A stretch of 64,000 nt of DNA from assembly GCA_905250115.1 (NCBI GenBank), contig CAJNOI010000059.1, positions 248,001-312,000 of the forward strand, written 5' to 3'. Position numbers and translations under genes: made by a program. The notes beneath the pieces were generated by a model, which made no database searches, was not told where the DNA came from, and worked only from the letters and a program-made list of their open reading frames with translations. Origin of the DNA: Adineta steineri (Eukaryota; Rotifera; Eurotatoria; Adinetida; Adinetidae). Positions 12,048 to 24,538 of the stretch are shown here, piece by piece (positions within the stretch are counted from its first letter, which is position 1; each line of letters starts with the position of its first letter).

Positions 12048-14760
12048 GAATAAGAGATACCAGTACGATAATTGTATCTCATGGATCTAGAAGAAGAAGA
12101 AGAAGAAGAAGAACAAGAATTATTACACAGAGTGTCTGTTTATCTCATACGATTGTCCTTAATAGATTTACTACGAACAGCAAGAAGAATAACAAGAAAC
12201 ACAAAAGTTGAATATATATTCATCTATTCGCTTGAGTGATAAAATTGTTTTTTTTTCTGTGCCGATTAATGTCACCAAGAAAAAGAGGGAAATTTAATAC
12301 TCGATCGCATATAGCAAAAAACTTGATTTTTTTACGTTGTCGCTGTTGCCTCTGAAACTTCCTTCCGTCGAATCCATTCGAAAATTGAGCGGCTCACTTT
12401 GCTCTCAATGTTATGGCACACAGAATAGAGAGAAAGAGAGAGGAAAAAAAAGAAGAAGAAAGAAAAGAATGAAAGGAAAAAAAAAAGAGGACAACAATAC
12501 TGCTTTGAAATTCTTTTTGTTATTGTCATCACATTGACACTAACAATTATTAGCGTTGTCAGTGAATAAATAATGACAAAATACTATAAATACATAGAGG
12601 ATATTCTTTTTGAATCTAGTTATGTTGATTTTAACACTCTTTTAAATTATGTTAATTATAATATTCATAACGCACTTTAACATTATTTTTCTTTACTTTA
12701 TATATTTATTGACGAATATCTTGATCGAAAGTGATATAGTGTAAATGACCTTGAATCTCCTACAATGTGCACGATATTTTTATCGCTTTCTCTTGTTATT
12801 GAGAATCGATAGAAAATGAATAAAATGATTCTGTCGTATTGAAGATATAATATATATGTATATACGTGTATATGTGCATGTTGTTTATTTTTATTCCTTC
12901 TTCGATCGATCGATTTTTTTCTCTTACATAATCACCAGTTAAGTAAAGCAGCACTATGTACGATACCTGCATATATGTATATACACATATACATACACGA
13001 GAGTGATTAATGTCGTACATAAAGAAGAAAAAATGAAGGAAAAGAATGCGGAATTTAGTTGTAATTTTGACCTTTTTCCATATAGTCAGTTATGATCAAT
13101 AAGATATATAAGGGTAACAAAAATTGTGTAAGGAAGTAGATGAATGAAGAAGGAGGCGGAGGAGGAGAAATAGAACATGAAAGATGGTTCCGTTCTAGAC
13201 TCAATTCTATTAGTATGATTAAGAATACAATGAATTGATCAATTTAATAAGTCACAGTCTTTTGAGCTCGACAACAAATAGATAGTATAGAAGAAAGAAA
13301 TATTCCTATTACATTTGTGCTTTAGTTGAAGAGTTGTACTTAGTTGTTATGAACAAATTTTTAGTGATGATCTAATCTAACATGAAATAAAAATGCCTTT
13401 ATAGTAAGTACACACACACAAAAAAGAAAACCTTATCTTATCGATTGTATTTCTTTAATCGATAATGAAATAATTTGAAAAGATTTTTTCATACGAAATA
13501 ATCCAATGGTTAAATTTATTATTAAAAATCAGAAATTTCCCTATAGAAGAAAGAACGTTGACTTTGTAAGATATTATATTGATCAAGTGAATTCTTATTA
13601 TGTAAGATTGAAGAATAACACTACTCAGATGAAGAAAAGTTATATGGTATTGATGAAAAAAGCATCTAATCTTTTAATCAACCTACATTTATTATTTTAA
13701 AATGTCAACTTTGAAAGATTATATTGACACGTTCAGTTACATAAGCATATATATATATGCATATATCATTAGAAAAAATGTTTCAATGATATACAAACAA
13801 TAAGTCAAAAGAGAGTGAGTTTCTGATGAAATTATTTTTTAATTACAGAGAAAATCTTTATATCAAATATGTTATCTTTACTTATATAAGCTATAGATCA
13901 TCTTGGGATTGTTTCTCTTGTATAATTTGAGAGAATGCGCGTTCATCAACTGATAGATTGATAATATATGCATACTAATATATGACATGCACGAAGTAGA
14001 TGATCGGTTCTTATCCGATAAAGAAAATTTATTTGAGAAAAAAAAATAAACATCTATATATACAATCATTAATGAGGCTTATTGATTTGATTCATTTACA
14101 ATAATTATACAGGATTGAATGTTAACCTTACAGGATTTTTATTTCTATTCTTATCTGATTTGAGTATTCCTGCTATTATTAGTATTGTTATTCTATTCAT
14201 GTCATTGTTAATGTTAGGAATAGTAAATATATAGCATATGATATGTAAATAAAGACAATCTAGACAAGGATTACCGATTAGACACCATTCTTAGCATTGA
14301 AAGAGGTTAACGACATGATCAGATTAATGGATAAGTATTGATTTAATAACAAAAATACAAGGTTTTTGTTGGCAGAAAAAGTTTTATGAATGAATTTATA
14401 GATATAATAAAAATTATAGCAATATATATAACATACCCAATAAATTGTGTGATTATGAAGAAGTGCTTTTCAAATATTTTTTCTTTTTATAGCCGAGACA
14501 CTTCCTTTTTAGCAATTTTCTAATCAAAAAATATATTTTAATAAAGTAAAATACCAGACTTTTAATTTTTTTAATGCATTATTTATTATCAACATGTTAT
14601 AATAATTTTCATCTAGATAATCTACATTGTACTGTAAAAAGATATGAGCTATGATATCTTTATTTTATTATATAATTACATATACTTCAAATTCTTTTAT
14701 ATATTTGATTCTCAACGTTATATTTATCTCTATCTGTTTAAAAGAATAAATTTCATTTTC
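12048..14760. other. Intergenic, no gene recognised
   Basis: About 2.7 kb of AT-rich sequence with purine/pyrimidine tracts (12090-12110, 12420-12490) and TA-rich stretches. Short frames such as 13506-13700 carry no motif. The right-hand part should be the 3' UTR of the deiodinase gene, which is on the minus strand. Confidence 0.5.
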
Positions 14761-14812
14761 TCAAATTGTGGACAAACATATAACATGTTTTTTCATCACA
14801 CAATCATCATGG
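14761..14812 (-). promoter_or_regulatory. Candidate SECIS element in the deiodinase 3' UTR
   Basis: On the minus strand, about 70 nt after the deiodinase stop codon, the sequence can form a SECIS-like hairpin. An ATGA core lies on the 5' side, then GATTGTG pairs with CACAATT, followed by TGAG on the 3' side. A second short helix (GAT with GTC) leads to an internal loop with a run of A residues, topped by a mini-stem (ACAT with ATGT). This matches the Form 2 SECIS layout: core quartet, helix, unpaired AA, small apical stem. It was folded by eye, and two overlapping ATGA registers are possible. Confidence 0.5.
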
Positions 14813-14878
14813 ATATCTTAGAACAAGTTAGAGAATTTCAATAGTACGAAAAGAAACAAAAACATATTGATTTGAGAA

Positions 14879-15926
14879 TTAAATATTTTTTTCTTGATAG
14901 AAACTAGCGATCCATGCATCTAATTCATCCATATCATAACTATAGGTTGTTTCACCTGGTTCAGCTTTGAATACTAATTTTCCGTTGTTGATTACATAGA
15001 AACGAAATGGCCATGATCCGTATGTTGTATGAAATGTGTTATTCATACTATCAACAAGCATAGGCATTTCAAAATTATATTTGTTCTTAAATTGACGAGC
15101 ATTATCTAAACGTTGTTCTAATGTTGTTGGTTGATCAACACATGAAATTGTTTTTCCAGCTGGCCATTGATCACGTGCATGTGCTTCGGCTATATAGATT
15201 GTTCGTAGTTGCATAGCTGACGCATGTGAACGAAATAATTGACTACGAAAATTTAAATTTAAAATAACAAAATTAAAAAAAAGAAATGGTTTACTTAATT
15301 CGTTCAACAGCCGCTAGAAATGGAGGTCAAGTAGTTGAACCAGCCAAAAGAATAAGTGGCTGATCGGAAATTATTTGTGAGAAAAGTGTTGTAGGTTGTC
15401 CATCCAAAGTAAACAGTTTCACATCTCTTGCACACTCTCCTTGATTGACAAGACCTTGAGTAATTTTATTATGTTTAACTAGAAAGAAAATTAAATTTAT
15501 ATATTTGAATTAATTGTGTTTATTTTTTTACTATAAAAAGCTTCTTTAATCACTTGATCATCTGGAAAACGTGATAGAGCTGATCGTAATACATTGACAT
15601 GACTATATCCAAAATGTTCAACAACATGTTGTTGAATTGAATCAAGTATCACTCTATTGATTAGAAAATTTTAGTTTTTTTCTTATATTCAAAATAATAA
15701 TGAAGATTTACGTTATAGCATTATCATCTTTATGATATAAATCAAGCAATTCTTGAACAGATTCAGATAAACGTAAAGATGTTTCATATTTAATCATGTG
15801 ACGAACAGTTTCAAGTGATGGTAAATCATCACTTAATTCTCGTTGAACTGTTGATAATGAAGTAGAAGAAGATTGATCATTTCCAATATCAGGTGGTTTG
15901 TTCACGACATCCATCCCATGCATCAT
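14879..15926 (-). CDS. Iodothyronine deiodinase, selenoprotein (in-frame TGA = Sec)
   Basis: A thioredoxin-fold deiodinase of 294 residues in four exons (15926-15712, 15653-15532, 15478-15295, 15242-14879), total 885 nt. The active site reads GSTT-U-PPF, with TGA at 15329-15327 (codon 163) exactly where vertebrate deiodinases have GS(C/A)TUPPF. After it come IYIAEAHARDQW (matching the family IYIEEAH...DGW, including its conserved His), a stretch aligning with PVVVD.M.N, and FYVINNGKLVF near the C-terminus. Reading TGA as stop would remove the 131 residues after it, which are clearly deiodinase. The family removes iodine from thyroid hormones in a thiol-dependent reduction; the invertebrate substrate is unknown. 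No N-terminal membrane anchor is visible; residues 1-125 form a region I cannot name. The start is the first of two tandem ATGs. Confidence 0.88.
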
Positions 15927-16733
15927 GGTAGTAAAAATAAATACAAGATAAAAACATTATTAAAGATTTTACAATAATATTGTGCAAGACACGTAGGCAC
16001 ACTCACATGACAGAAAAAGAAAAACAAATTTACCTTACAGGTTTTTTACTTATAATGATTCATACATATGACGTTTTTATATTAAAATTCCTATATGAAA
16101 AACATCGTTCGTTACGGAATTTCACCAATTTTCTCTTTTCTCACGATTTCTGTTAAAAAAATTTTTTCTTGATATTACTGCCTTTAAACCTTCACCAGCG
16201 AAGGGGACCGTTAGCTGGCCGTGCCCATATATAGATGCATAAAAATTCGATGTTTTTTAATATATATGTCATTATGGTTGAAAAACGTTGAGTATAAAAT
16301 TAGATTTAATTCATTCGAAAGTTTTTGCTCAACGTCATATCCTGTTAATTTCTATTGACATATTGAAAATCTATTCTCTTTCATTAAAACCGTTCAAGGT
16401 AAACTATATCAATGTCTAATTTGTTAATCTTCTTCTATTCAACCCTTAACCTATAATCATCTCAATGAAATAAACAAGAAATAATGAGTGTCATGAAATA
16501 TAAAAAATATTTTTTGATGTCAAAAACAATGTTAGTCAATTATTATGTCTATTTAAATTTATTATATATCTCGTTTTTATAAATGACAGGAAATTTCTGA
16601 GATGAAAAAGAAGGCGTCAGATCATTCTAATTATAAGTATCATATAAAAGTATATTTTATTAATGATGAATGACAATAAATATATTCGAATAAAATCTTT
16701 AAATAAACAGCAAAAATAACATAAAAAGAATCA
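15927..16733. other. Intergenic, no gene recognised
   Basis: AT-rich sequence between the deiodinase start and the ROCO-type gene end. A GC-richer patch near 16185-16235 contains a short inverted repeat (CCAGC / GCTGG) of unknown meaning. Confidence 0.5.
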
Positions 16734-19700
16734 TCACAGAATGCTACAAACAGTACAGCTAGCAATACGATTGGTAACAGCTGGTGGTTGATGACTAGTT
16801 GTCATAGGACCAAGACGGTGTTCAAGATGAACAGAACTACGAATTTGAAATGGTTGAGTTAAAGGTGCGCCAACAGTTGGACCAATATTAGCTGCTGTTA
16901 AAATAGGTTCAATAGGTCTTACAGGATGATCACTACCATCCGTTTCATTATAATCATAATCAAAATCATCTTCACTCATACTACTATTTGAACTTTCATT
17001 TGAATTAAGTGAATCTGTATTACGACGTTGATGATTTCGGGTTTGTTTTATATTTCGAGCAGTTGTTAATGATGCTAATGCTGATGATGGATGATTTGCA
17101 GCACGTTTATCAATTGATGATGAATGTACTAAACGACGAAATGTACTTGGTGACGATGATGTTGTATGACGAGATACCATTGATGCTATTTCATTATAAC
17201 GTGCTTGTAAATCTGCTGCTCTACCACTACCACCATGTCCACCAGCACCTTAGAATTTCATAATTAATACTACGGAAATTTTTTATATTAGATTTCATAC
17301 CTTTTAAATCGACATAAGCTAATTGTGAAAGAATTAAACTTGCTGCTCCAATTGGTGGCCATGGTGTTAATTCAAACATAACTGGTACAATTGGTTTTTT
17401 AAGCATATCAGCTAAGATTAATTCACGTTGACACATATTTGAACAAATATACATTGGTGTTATACAAGAAATAATAATCTAATTACAAAATATAATCAAA
17501 ATTAAAAAACATTTTCTCATTAATTTTCTTTTTACTTTAGCATTTCGAATTCCATGATCAATTTTTTCATATAAAAGTTCACCTCCACCAATTTGTCCCA
17601 TATCCATCCAACAAGTAAATCCAACTAGTTCTAAAAAATTCCGTAATTCTTTTACTTCATCTTGTATATCCCATTGATAACTAAGAAAAACTGATGGTAA
17701 TGCGTATTGTGCTTCTCGTTCACGTGATATAATATCAACTAGATCATCACGACCAATTTGTTTCATTGTTGCAAGTAACATATCAACAGCTAATGATGAA
17801 TTTCCACTTCGTACAATCCAATCTGTTATTAATTGTAAACTTGGATTTCGACTTAGGGAAAATTGATCAATAACAGATTGTTGATAACCAAGTTTTTTTG
17901 CTAGAATAACCCATGTACGATTTTCACTTGATGATTTCGTAAGATTTATAGTTATTTCTGATGTTGATAAAAGTTTTGCAGTTGAACGTACCCAATTCGG
18001 TAGATTTGAATCTTCAAAAAAATGATTCATAGATTTTTGATCATATAATATATCTATAATTGGTACAGCACGTGTTGTTGATAATTTTGGAAACCAATTA
18101 CGATATTGATTTGTTGGTACACGACGAAATGAACATTCAACAATCTTTAAATAATTGTTTATATAGAGAGAGTGAGAAAGAGAAGTGAATTTTAACTTAC
18201 GGGATTTGAAAGACAATGATCAAGATTGAGAAAATGTAAACAAAGATTATTTGAGCAATAAGGAGTTTTATGTAAATCACATATTTTTCCACATGGACAC
18301 ACAACCATACATTGAAATGCAAGACGACGTATCCATGTCGATTTAATTTCATTGAGCAATGATTCAAGAAATTTACGTACCTTTGCTACAACAGCAGGAT
18401 CTGCTAATTGAGGATTAATTTCATCTTGATTTTTATTATTATTACTACTGTTATTGCTATTATTACTTGTTGTCGTAGTCGTTGTATTATTTGCAGTTGT
18501 ATTTGGATTATTCCGAATAATCTGTACTTTCATTCGAGCATATTTTATTGATGAAGCCGTTAATATAAGTAAATGTTGATCATCAAGAATAAACTTCCCA
18601 CGACGATAATAAAGTTTAGGTGATGGAACATTATTTGATTGTGTCCATTTTATAGTACGAACAAGAATTTGATGAAAAAGACTTTCTATAAATAAATAAA
18701 TAATTAATTAATTAATATGTGAAACATTTTTCTTTACCTGGAAAATACCCATTAAATACATAATAAAATACTATTGATTGTTCATCTTTATCAATTGATA
18801 ATTTTTCATTATATATTCTTCGTATAGAACCAGGTACATAATATTGTTTACATACATTTGTTGTTGTTGTTGTTGTCGGTGATGTTGATGCTGATGATGA
18901 TAATGATGTACGTTCACAAAGAAGATCAAATTTTTTTAGTAATGCTAAAAGACTTTGCTTTTGTTCAATAAATGGTTGACAAAGATTTTCAAATGTTCGT
19001 TCATCAATAATTCCATCATCATTTTCATTTTCTTCATTATTATTACAAACAAGACGTTTGATTAATTGAATTAATTTTTGTGGACGAAGAATAAGTGTAT
19101 TCTTTAAAAACATATCTTGTGTATTACCAAAATAAACAATAACACCAAGATCATGATAGAAATCAAGTAAAGTTTTAAGTTCATCGGAAGAACATATATC
19201 TTGTGTACGAGCTATTTCACAAATCTAGAATAGAAATAAAGATTAATAAAGAAACAAAATATTCGAAAATGGAATTTACTTGATCGAGTGAAGCATAAAA
19301 ATTATCTTGTTTTTTTAATCGATTAAGATCATTTTCAAATTGTAACCATCGTGTTGGAATCTGTTCACCGATATATGATTCAGCAAGTGTTACATCTTCA
19401 ATCAATTGTTTTAATTGATCAATCTAAAAATAGATAATTTATCTACATTTTTTGTTTTAGTCAAATAATACTTGTTCATAATCTGTAGTATCTGGATGAT
19501 GTGTATCGACTGTAAAATAGGGTTCAACAACATGTTTACAATAAGGTTTTGTTGAGATCATTGCACGAATTTTAGCCAATTTATTTTCAATCTAAACATA
19601 AATATTTTTTAATATATTAAAATAATATTCCATAAAAACTAACTGTAACTTGTTTTGTTGAATTTGTTAATAGATTCCTATGAGTACCAACGAGTACAAT

Positions 19701-21467
19701 CGGTGGTGATAAACGATGATCATTTAATTCATCATCTTCCATTCGTCCTTGATTAATATTAGCCGAATAACAAAAAACAGAATGCATAATATAATTTAAA
19801 TGTTCAAGATTTGTTATTTCCTAATTAAGAAGAAGAAAGAAAATATATAAAAGCCATCTGTTAGCCCGATGGAATATGAGTATTATGTTCGAAGGTAAAT
19901 TTAGACTAGATGTTATGTATTTTTAGTTTTATTCTATGAAGGTTTCTTATTAAAGTATGACTTGTCGCCCGTAAAAATAATTACTTTATTCCATTCACAA
20001 GGTTGATCAAGGTCTTTTGATAAATCAAATACAAGTAAATAAATTGCTCTTGACGATAAAAATATCTGATGTGTTATTCCAGATGATGAAGTTGATCCGG
20101 CCATATCCCAAAGATCAAGACGTAAACGTTGATATTCTTGTAATTGTTCTGATTTAGGTTTTATAGTATTATTCATTAGATTAGCAAGTACAGCGTGTGG
20201 ATCTAACGATTTCATTTGTGTTAATTGTTTTTCAATTAATGAACGAATTGTTAGAGGAATAATTGGACTTGGATAAACAAGTTTAAGATCATCTAATAAA
20301 GTTTCTTTCCAATTCTAAACATCAAAGGAATTATTTCGAAATAAAAAAAATAAAATCAACAAACTTTATCTTTTTTTTCATGAACTGTATGTAATTCATA
20401 ACGTCGTTTTAAAAGATTAAGTATAATATTATGTACTAATTGTGATTCATATTCTTGTTTTTGTATTGTTGATTTTGATAATTCATGTTCATCTATTTGG
20501 AAAAAGATAAAGTTTATATTTAAATTAATTTAATATTTCTCTATATACCAAAATCTTGAATAACTGTAGATAATAAATCATCCGTAGGATGAGAATGATG
20601 CGTAGTTTTTGATAAAGACCATGTATGTGCTTGATCAATATTAATCGAACATGATGACGAAAGATCAGTTGATAAATCATAACTATAATAAAAATAATGT
20701 TACTAAATAAGAAAATATGGGTTTTTTTGGTACCTATCGGAATTATTATTATTATTATTAGATATAAGAATTTGTTTTAAAGAACTTTTTCCACTTAATT
20801 TAGGTCCAATCATTAACAATAAAGTACGACGTACAGATGTTGTACCAGTATCACAAGCTGTTTGAAAATATCGAATTGCATCAGGTCCTCGTGCTTTAAT
20901 TTCATAGGGAACAACATCATCTATTTACAGACAAAAAATAGAAAAAAGGGTAAACAATCTTTTTTTCTTCTCTTTACCGTCTCGAATAAGTTGAACTTTA
21001 ATAGTATTTCCAAAAAGATCAAAGACAAGTCGAGGAGGTACAATTCCATTATTATTATTTTCATCAATTTGATTATTATCAATTAATGTACCTCGTAATA
21101 CATTATTAATTGCATAATTTAAACAATAATTTTGTGTTAACCAAACAGTTAAACGAATTTCATTATATAAATTAATATATTTGTCAAGAGATACCATTGT
21201 ATAAGATGAACTTAAATTTGATTCCATTGTTGATAATGGTAAATCATCTGTTGGAATTTGTTGACCAGTATATAAACCTAAACGTAATGATCCTTGCCAT
21301 ATAGAATAGGGTTGTTGTTGTAATTCGAATGTTATTTTTTCGAAAATATTTATTGGACGATTAGTAAAAACAATTCCATTAGCAAAACCAGTTATACGTC
21401 GTGCACTAAGACCATCAGATGATATATTAATTGCTGCACCATGGTTTATTTTGTCAAATAACAACAT
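16734..21467 (-). CDS. Neuralized-ROC-COR-Death-TIR multidomain protein
   Basis: A large signalling protein in about 13 exons; internal boundaries are approximate. In order: (1) an N-terminal Neuralized homology repeat (ISSDGLSARR...GFANGIVFTNRP) in exon 21467-20978; (2) a ROC GTPase domain with P-loop GPKLSGKSS, switch DMAGS and THRN where family members usually have THxD; (3) a COR-like region (19.4-18.6 kb) containing PTRWLQFE; (4) a death domain (TWVILAKKLG ... LLATMKQIGRDDLVDII); (5) a TIR domain beginning VFLSYQWDIQDE, with Glu in CQRELILA at the position of the NADase catalytic Glu in SARM1-type TIRs; (6) a Ser/Thr-rich tail. ROCO proteins are nucleotide-regulated scaffolds; Death and TIR domains act in innate immunity and cell death. 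A GTP-gated TIR effector is inference. Confidence 0.85.
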
Positions 21468-24400
21468 TATAAGTTCTTTTTTTCCTTGTAGTTGTTATTG
21501 TTATTGTCTATGTCAAATGATTATATAATTAATTCTACTGTGTGTCTACTATTCATCTTCAAGTTGAGCTTTTCTTTCTCTTTCTATCTATTTTTTTTCT
21601 TCTTCTTCTTCTCCTTTTTGCAAAAAGATTAAAAGAAAAAGAACACGGCAAGGGGAAGAAAAAGAAGTGGCAGTCAGGTAAAAGTAGATGATGAGATTGT
21701 CCTGGCGTATGATATATGAATTCTAATGCGTAGGTAGAAGATGTAGAAAAAGAAAGAATGAACGTTTGTTATTATGTTCCTATTCAATTAACTCTCGTAT
21801 GGAATAAGATAAGAAATAGGAAAGCAAAAAAGTGTGAAAGGTATATAGTAATGCAACAGCATTTGTTTAAGAAAAGGAAAAAAAAAGGGAGAAAAAAACC
21901 TAGCGGAACATTCTTCCTTTTTTCTTCTTCTTTGTTAAAAAAGAAAAGAAATATTTAATAATAATAACCTTTTTTTTTTCTAATATTATTATATCACTTG
22001 AAAAATCTCTACAATTGTTCTTAAGTAAGAAGAAGAAAAAATTTTCTTAAGACTTTGGAATAAATTAATAATATTACATATAAATGACAAAAACAATCAT
22101 CGCTTCGATGAATACGTTTTTTAATATTATCAACATATAAATATATGTATATATTTCTTTTATTGTTTTATAACAATTGTTCAATAAATACTTACATTTT
22201 AAAATATTAATTTAATTAGTTAAAATTTTTATATCTATAATAAAGTATTTAAAATCATATTGTTTATTATATTAATAAATCATAGATAATATTCTTTTAC
22301 TCTTATTAAAACAAAAAAAAAGGAATAGTGTTACATTGTAATATTGTTTTATTTCTATTTATCTTCTCTCTTTTTTTTTTATTACGTCGTTATTTGAAAA
22401 ACTAAAAAAAGAATAATGTAATTATTTATGCTAAAATCAAAAAAGTGAAAATAAAGACATAATTAGCATTTTTAATAAAAATTTGTTTTCTGCCAGGAAT
22501 AATAACAGAGCTAATATCAGGATTAAAACTTAATTAAAACAAAATGTCATTACAGTTGTTTGGTCGGTAAAAGAAAATCCTGTCAAAATCTGATATTTAA
22601 AAAAGAAACAGACAATGTAACAAAATTGCTTGTCTTCTTCATCATTATTTCACTCATATACTGACAGAATCTGACACCTTACTGAATATATAATTACTTT
22701 TCTTTTTTTCAGACAAATAACAGTGGAAAAACATATTTGAAATCGAATATTTATTTTGCTAAATGATCTTCGAGGGAAAATATGGGTCCTATATATACAA
22801 AAAAACTAGACATAACAATTTCTATTCGATATGACTCTTTCATCTACAAAATTTTGACAAAAATTTTATTTTTAATGAAGATGGAAATACCTATTTACTT
22901 TCAATGCATTAACTTCTAGCTGTTACAATAAAATCATATAATGGATCGTTGCTGCATTTAATATAGTGCTCTATACCTGGACACAGCTGTCAGTATTATA
23001 AAATTTTATAATAAATAAAAGAGAGAAAAGAAAAACGTTCTATTTAAGTAGAAAAGATAATTGATTATATTTTACGTTCAAAAAAAGTGCATTTGCGTTT
23101 TAAAGAGAACGTTCTGGTTTAAATCAGTCGTACTTTTACAAAAAAAAACATGACGTATATTATATTGGAAAGACAAGCGTAAATATAAAAAATAGAATAT
23201 GACACGTTGGAAGTCATACAGTTGAAATCAAGTTCTGGTTTGTAAAAAAGAATTTCATCAATGAAAACAAAAATAGAACTTACTACTTATAGGGATATAC
23301 GCAGTTATAAAAGTTAGCACATGTCGGAGTGCATAAAACTATGATTTTAATTTCGTTAATACCTGTATTAGTGGCAGAATTATATTAAATTTGAGTACAC
23401 AGAGTTGACACACATTTAAAATAACAATTATATAACAAAGTCAAAAGCTCAAGGTCACAAAAATAATTCATTCATTCGAATATACTTAATTATCTCTTTT
23501 TATTTGAACATAAAATCAGGCTTCATTAAAATGATGCTCTATTTCGATAAACAACCATTCATAAAATTTTTATCATGTTTGTACTCAGAGAGCAATAGTT
23601 ATGCTTGAAAGGCTTTGAAAATTAGTATATAACAATTACTACATTCTATTAATAAACATTACACATTAAAGAACGTTTTCTATAGGTTAAAATAATATCG
23701 AAAATATGCTGTAATGTATGGGAATATTTTCTGTATTTGATTGATGTTATTTTATCCGGAAGTAGAGCACATCCGTCTTAGTATGTCTGATAATGTTCAT
23801 CTTAACTGAATAGTTAAAAGATGATTCTTGACTTTCAATTGTTTTGTTGACTTGTCTCGATATATTGTTTGATCTTTTCTTTTTTGTCTGTCTCTCCCTC
23901 CCTTTTCTTCGCTTGTCCATCCGATTCACTCAATTTCACACATTGTTGCTTGCATGTATATATTCCCTCAGCGGTTTCTCTTTTCTAAATTTACATATAA
24001 AATAACAATAAGTTTAATCGATCTCTCCCAAAAGATATAAGAAAAGGTGGTCAACTAAGCATAGCCGACATCGAACAACGTAATCGAATTAACTTTATCG
24101 TTGTTATGTTTGATGAATGAATGAATGAGAATATTCGCTTGAATCATCATTCTGATGTCGTGCAATAATATTGAATTCAAATCGAAAAAGATTCATTTAA
24201 ATATATCCGTGTTGAATCTTATCATCATGTTTTTTTGTCAATATAGAAAACAGCGAAAAAAAAAAATTTGAGTGATCTACCACACCTTGTTGATCTCTCC
24301 TCAAGGCATCTAAACCAATCAATAAAATACGACACTATACAAAATTGAATATTCATTGATGCGAAACGAAATTGATCAAGTCTTCTTGATATATTTTAAA

Positions 24401-24538
24401 TACAACCATTGAAAGAAAACAACATCAACAACAACAATAAATGACAACAAAAAGAAAGAAAAAAAGAAAAAAAAGTATTTTTAAGACAACAACACACACC
24501 GATCAAAATAAAATACTGTCTTTTGTACATGAATAAAT
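21468..24538. other. Intergenic, no gene recognised
   Basis: About 3 kb of AT-rich noncoding sequence between the ROCO-type gene start and the Hox1 3' end. It has low-complexity A and T runs. I see no coding homology or terminal repeats. Confidence 0.5.

Noticed and set aside
12090-12115. GAA and CTT runs here and elsewhere (26205, 27275, 35270) as CRISPR-like or regulatory arrays
   Set aside because: Simple trinucleotide microsatellites without unique spacers.
15295-15478. Reading the TGA in the deiodinase as a pseudogene stop
   Set aside because: The codon falls exactly at the family's Sec site, no other stop or frame error exists in 885 nt, and a SECIS-like hairpin follows.
16185-16235. 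GC-richer patch with CCAGC/GCTGG inverted repeat
   Set aside because: Too short to assign as an RNA gene or terminator; no pol III boxes seen.
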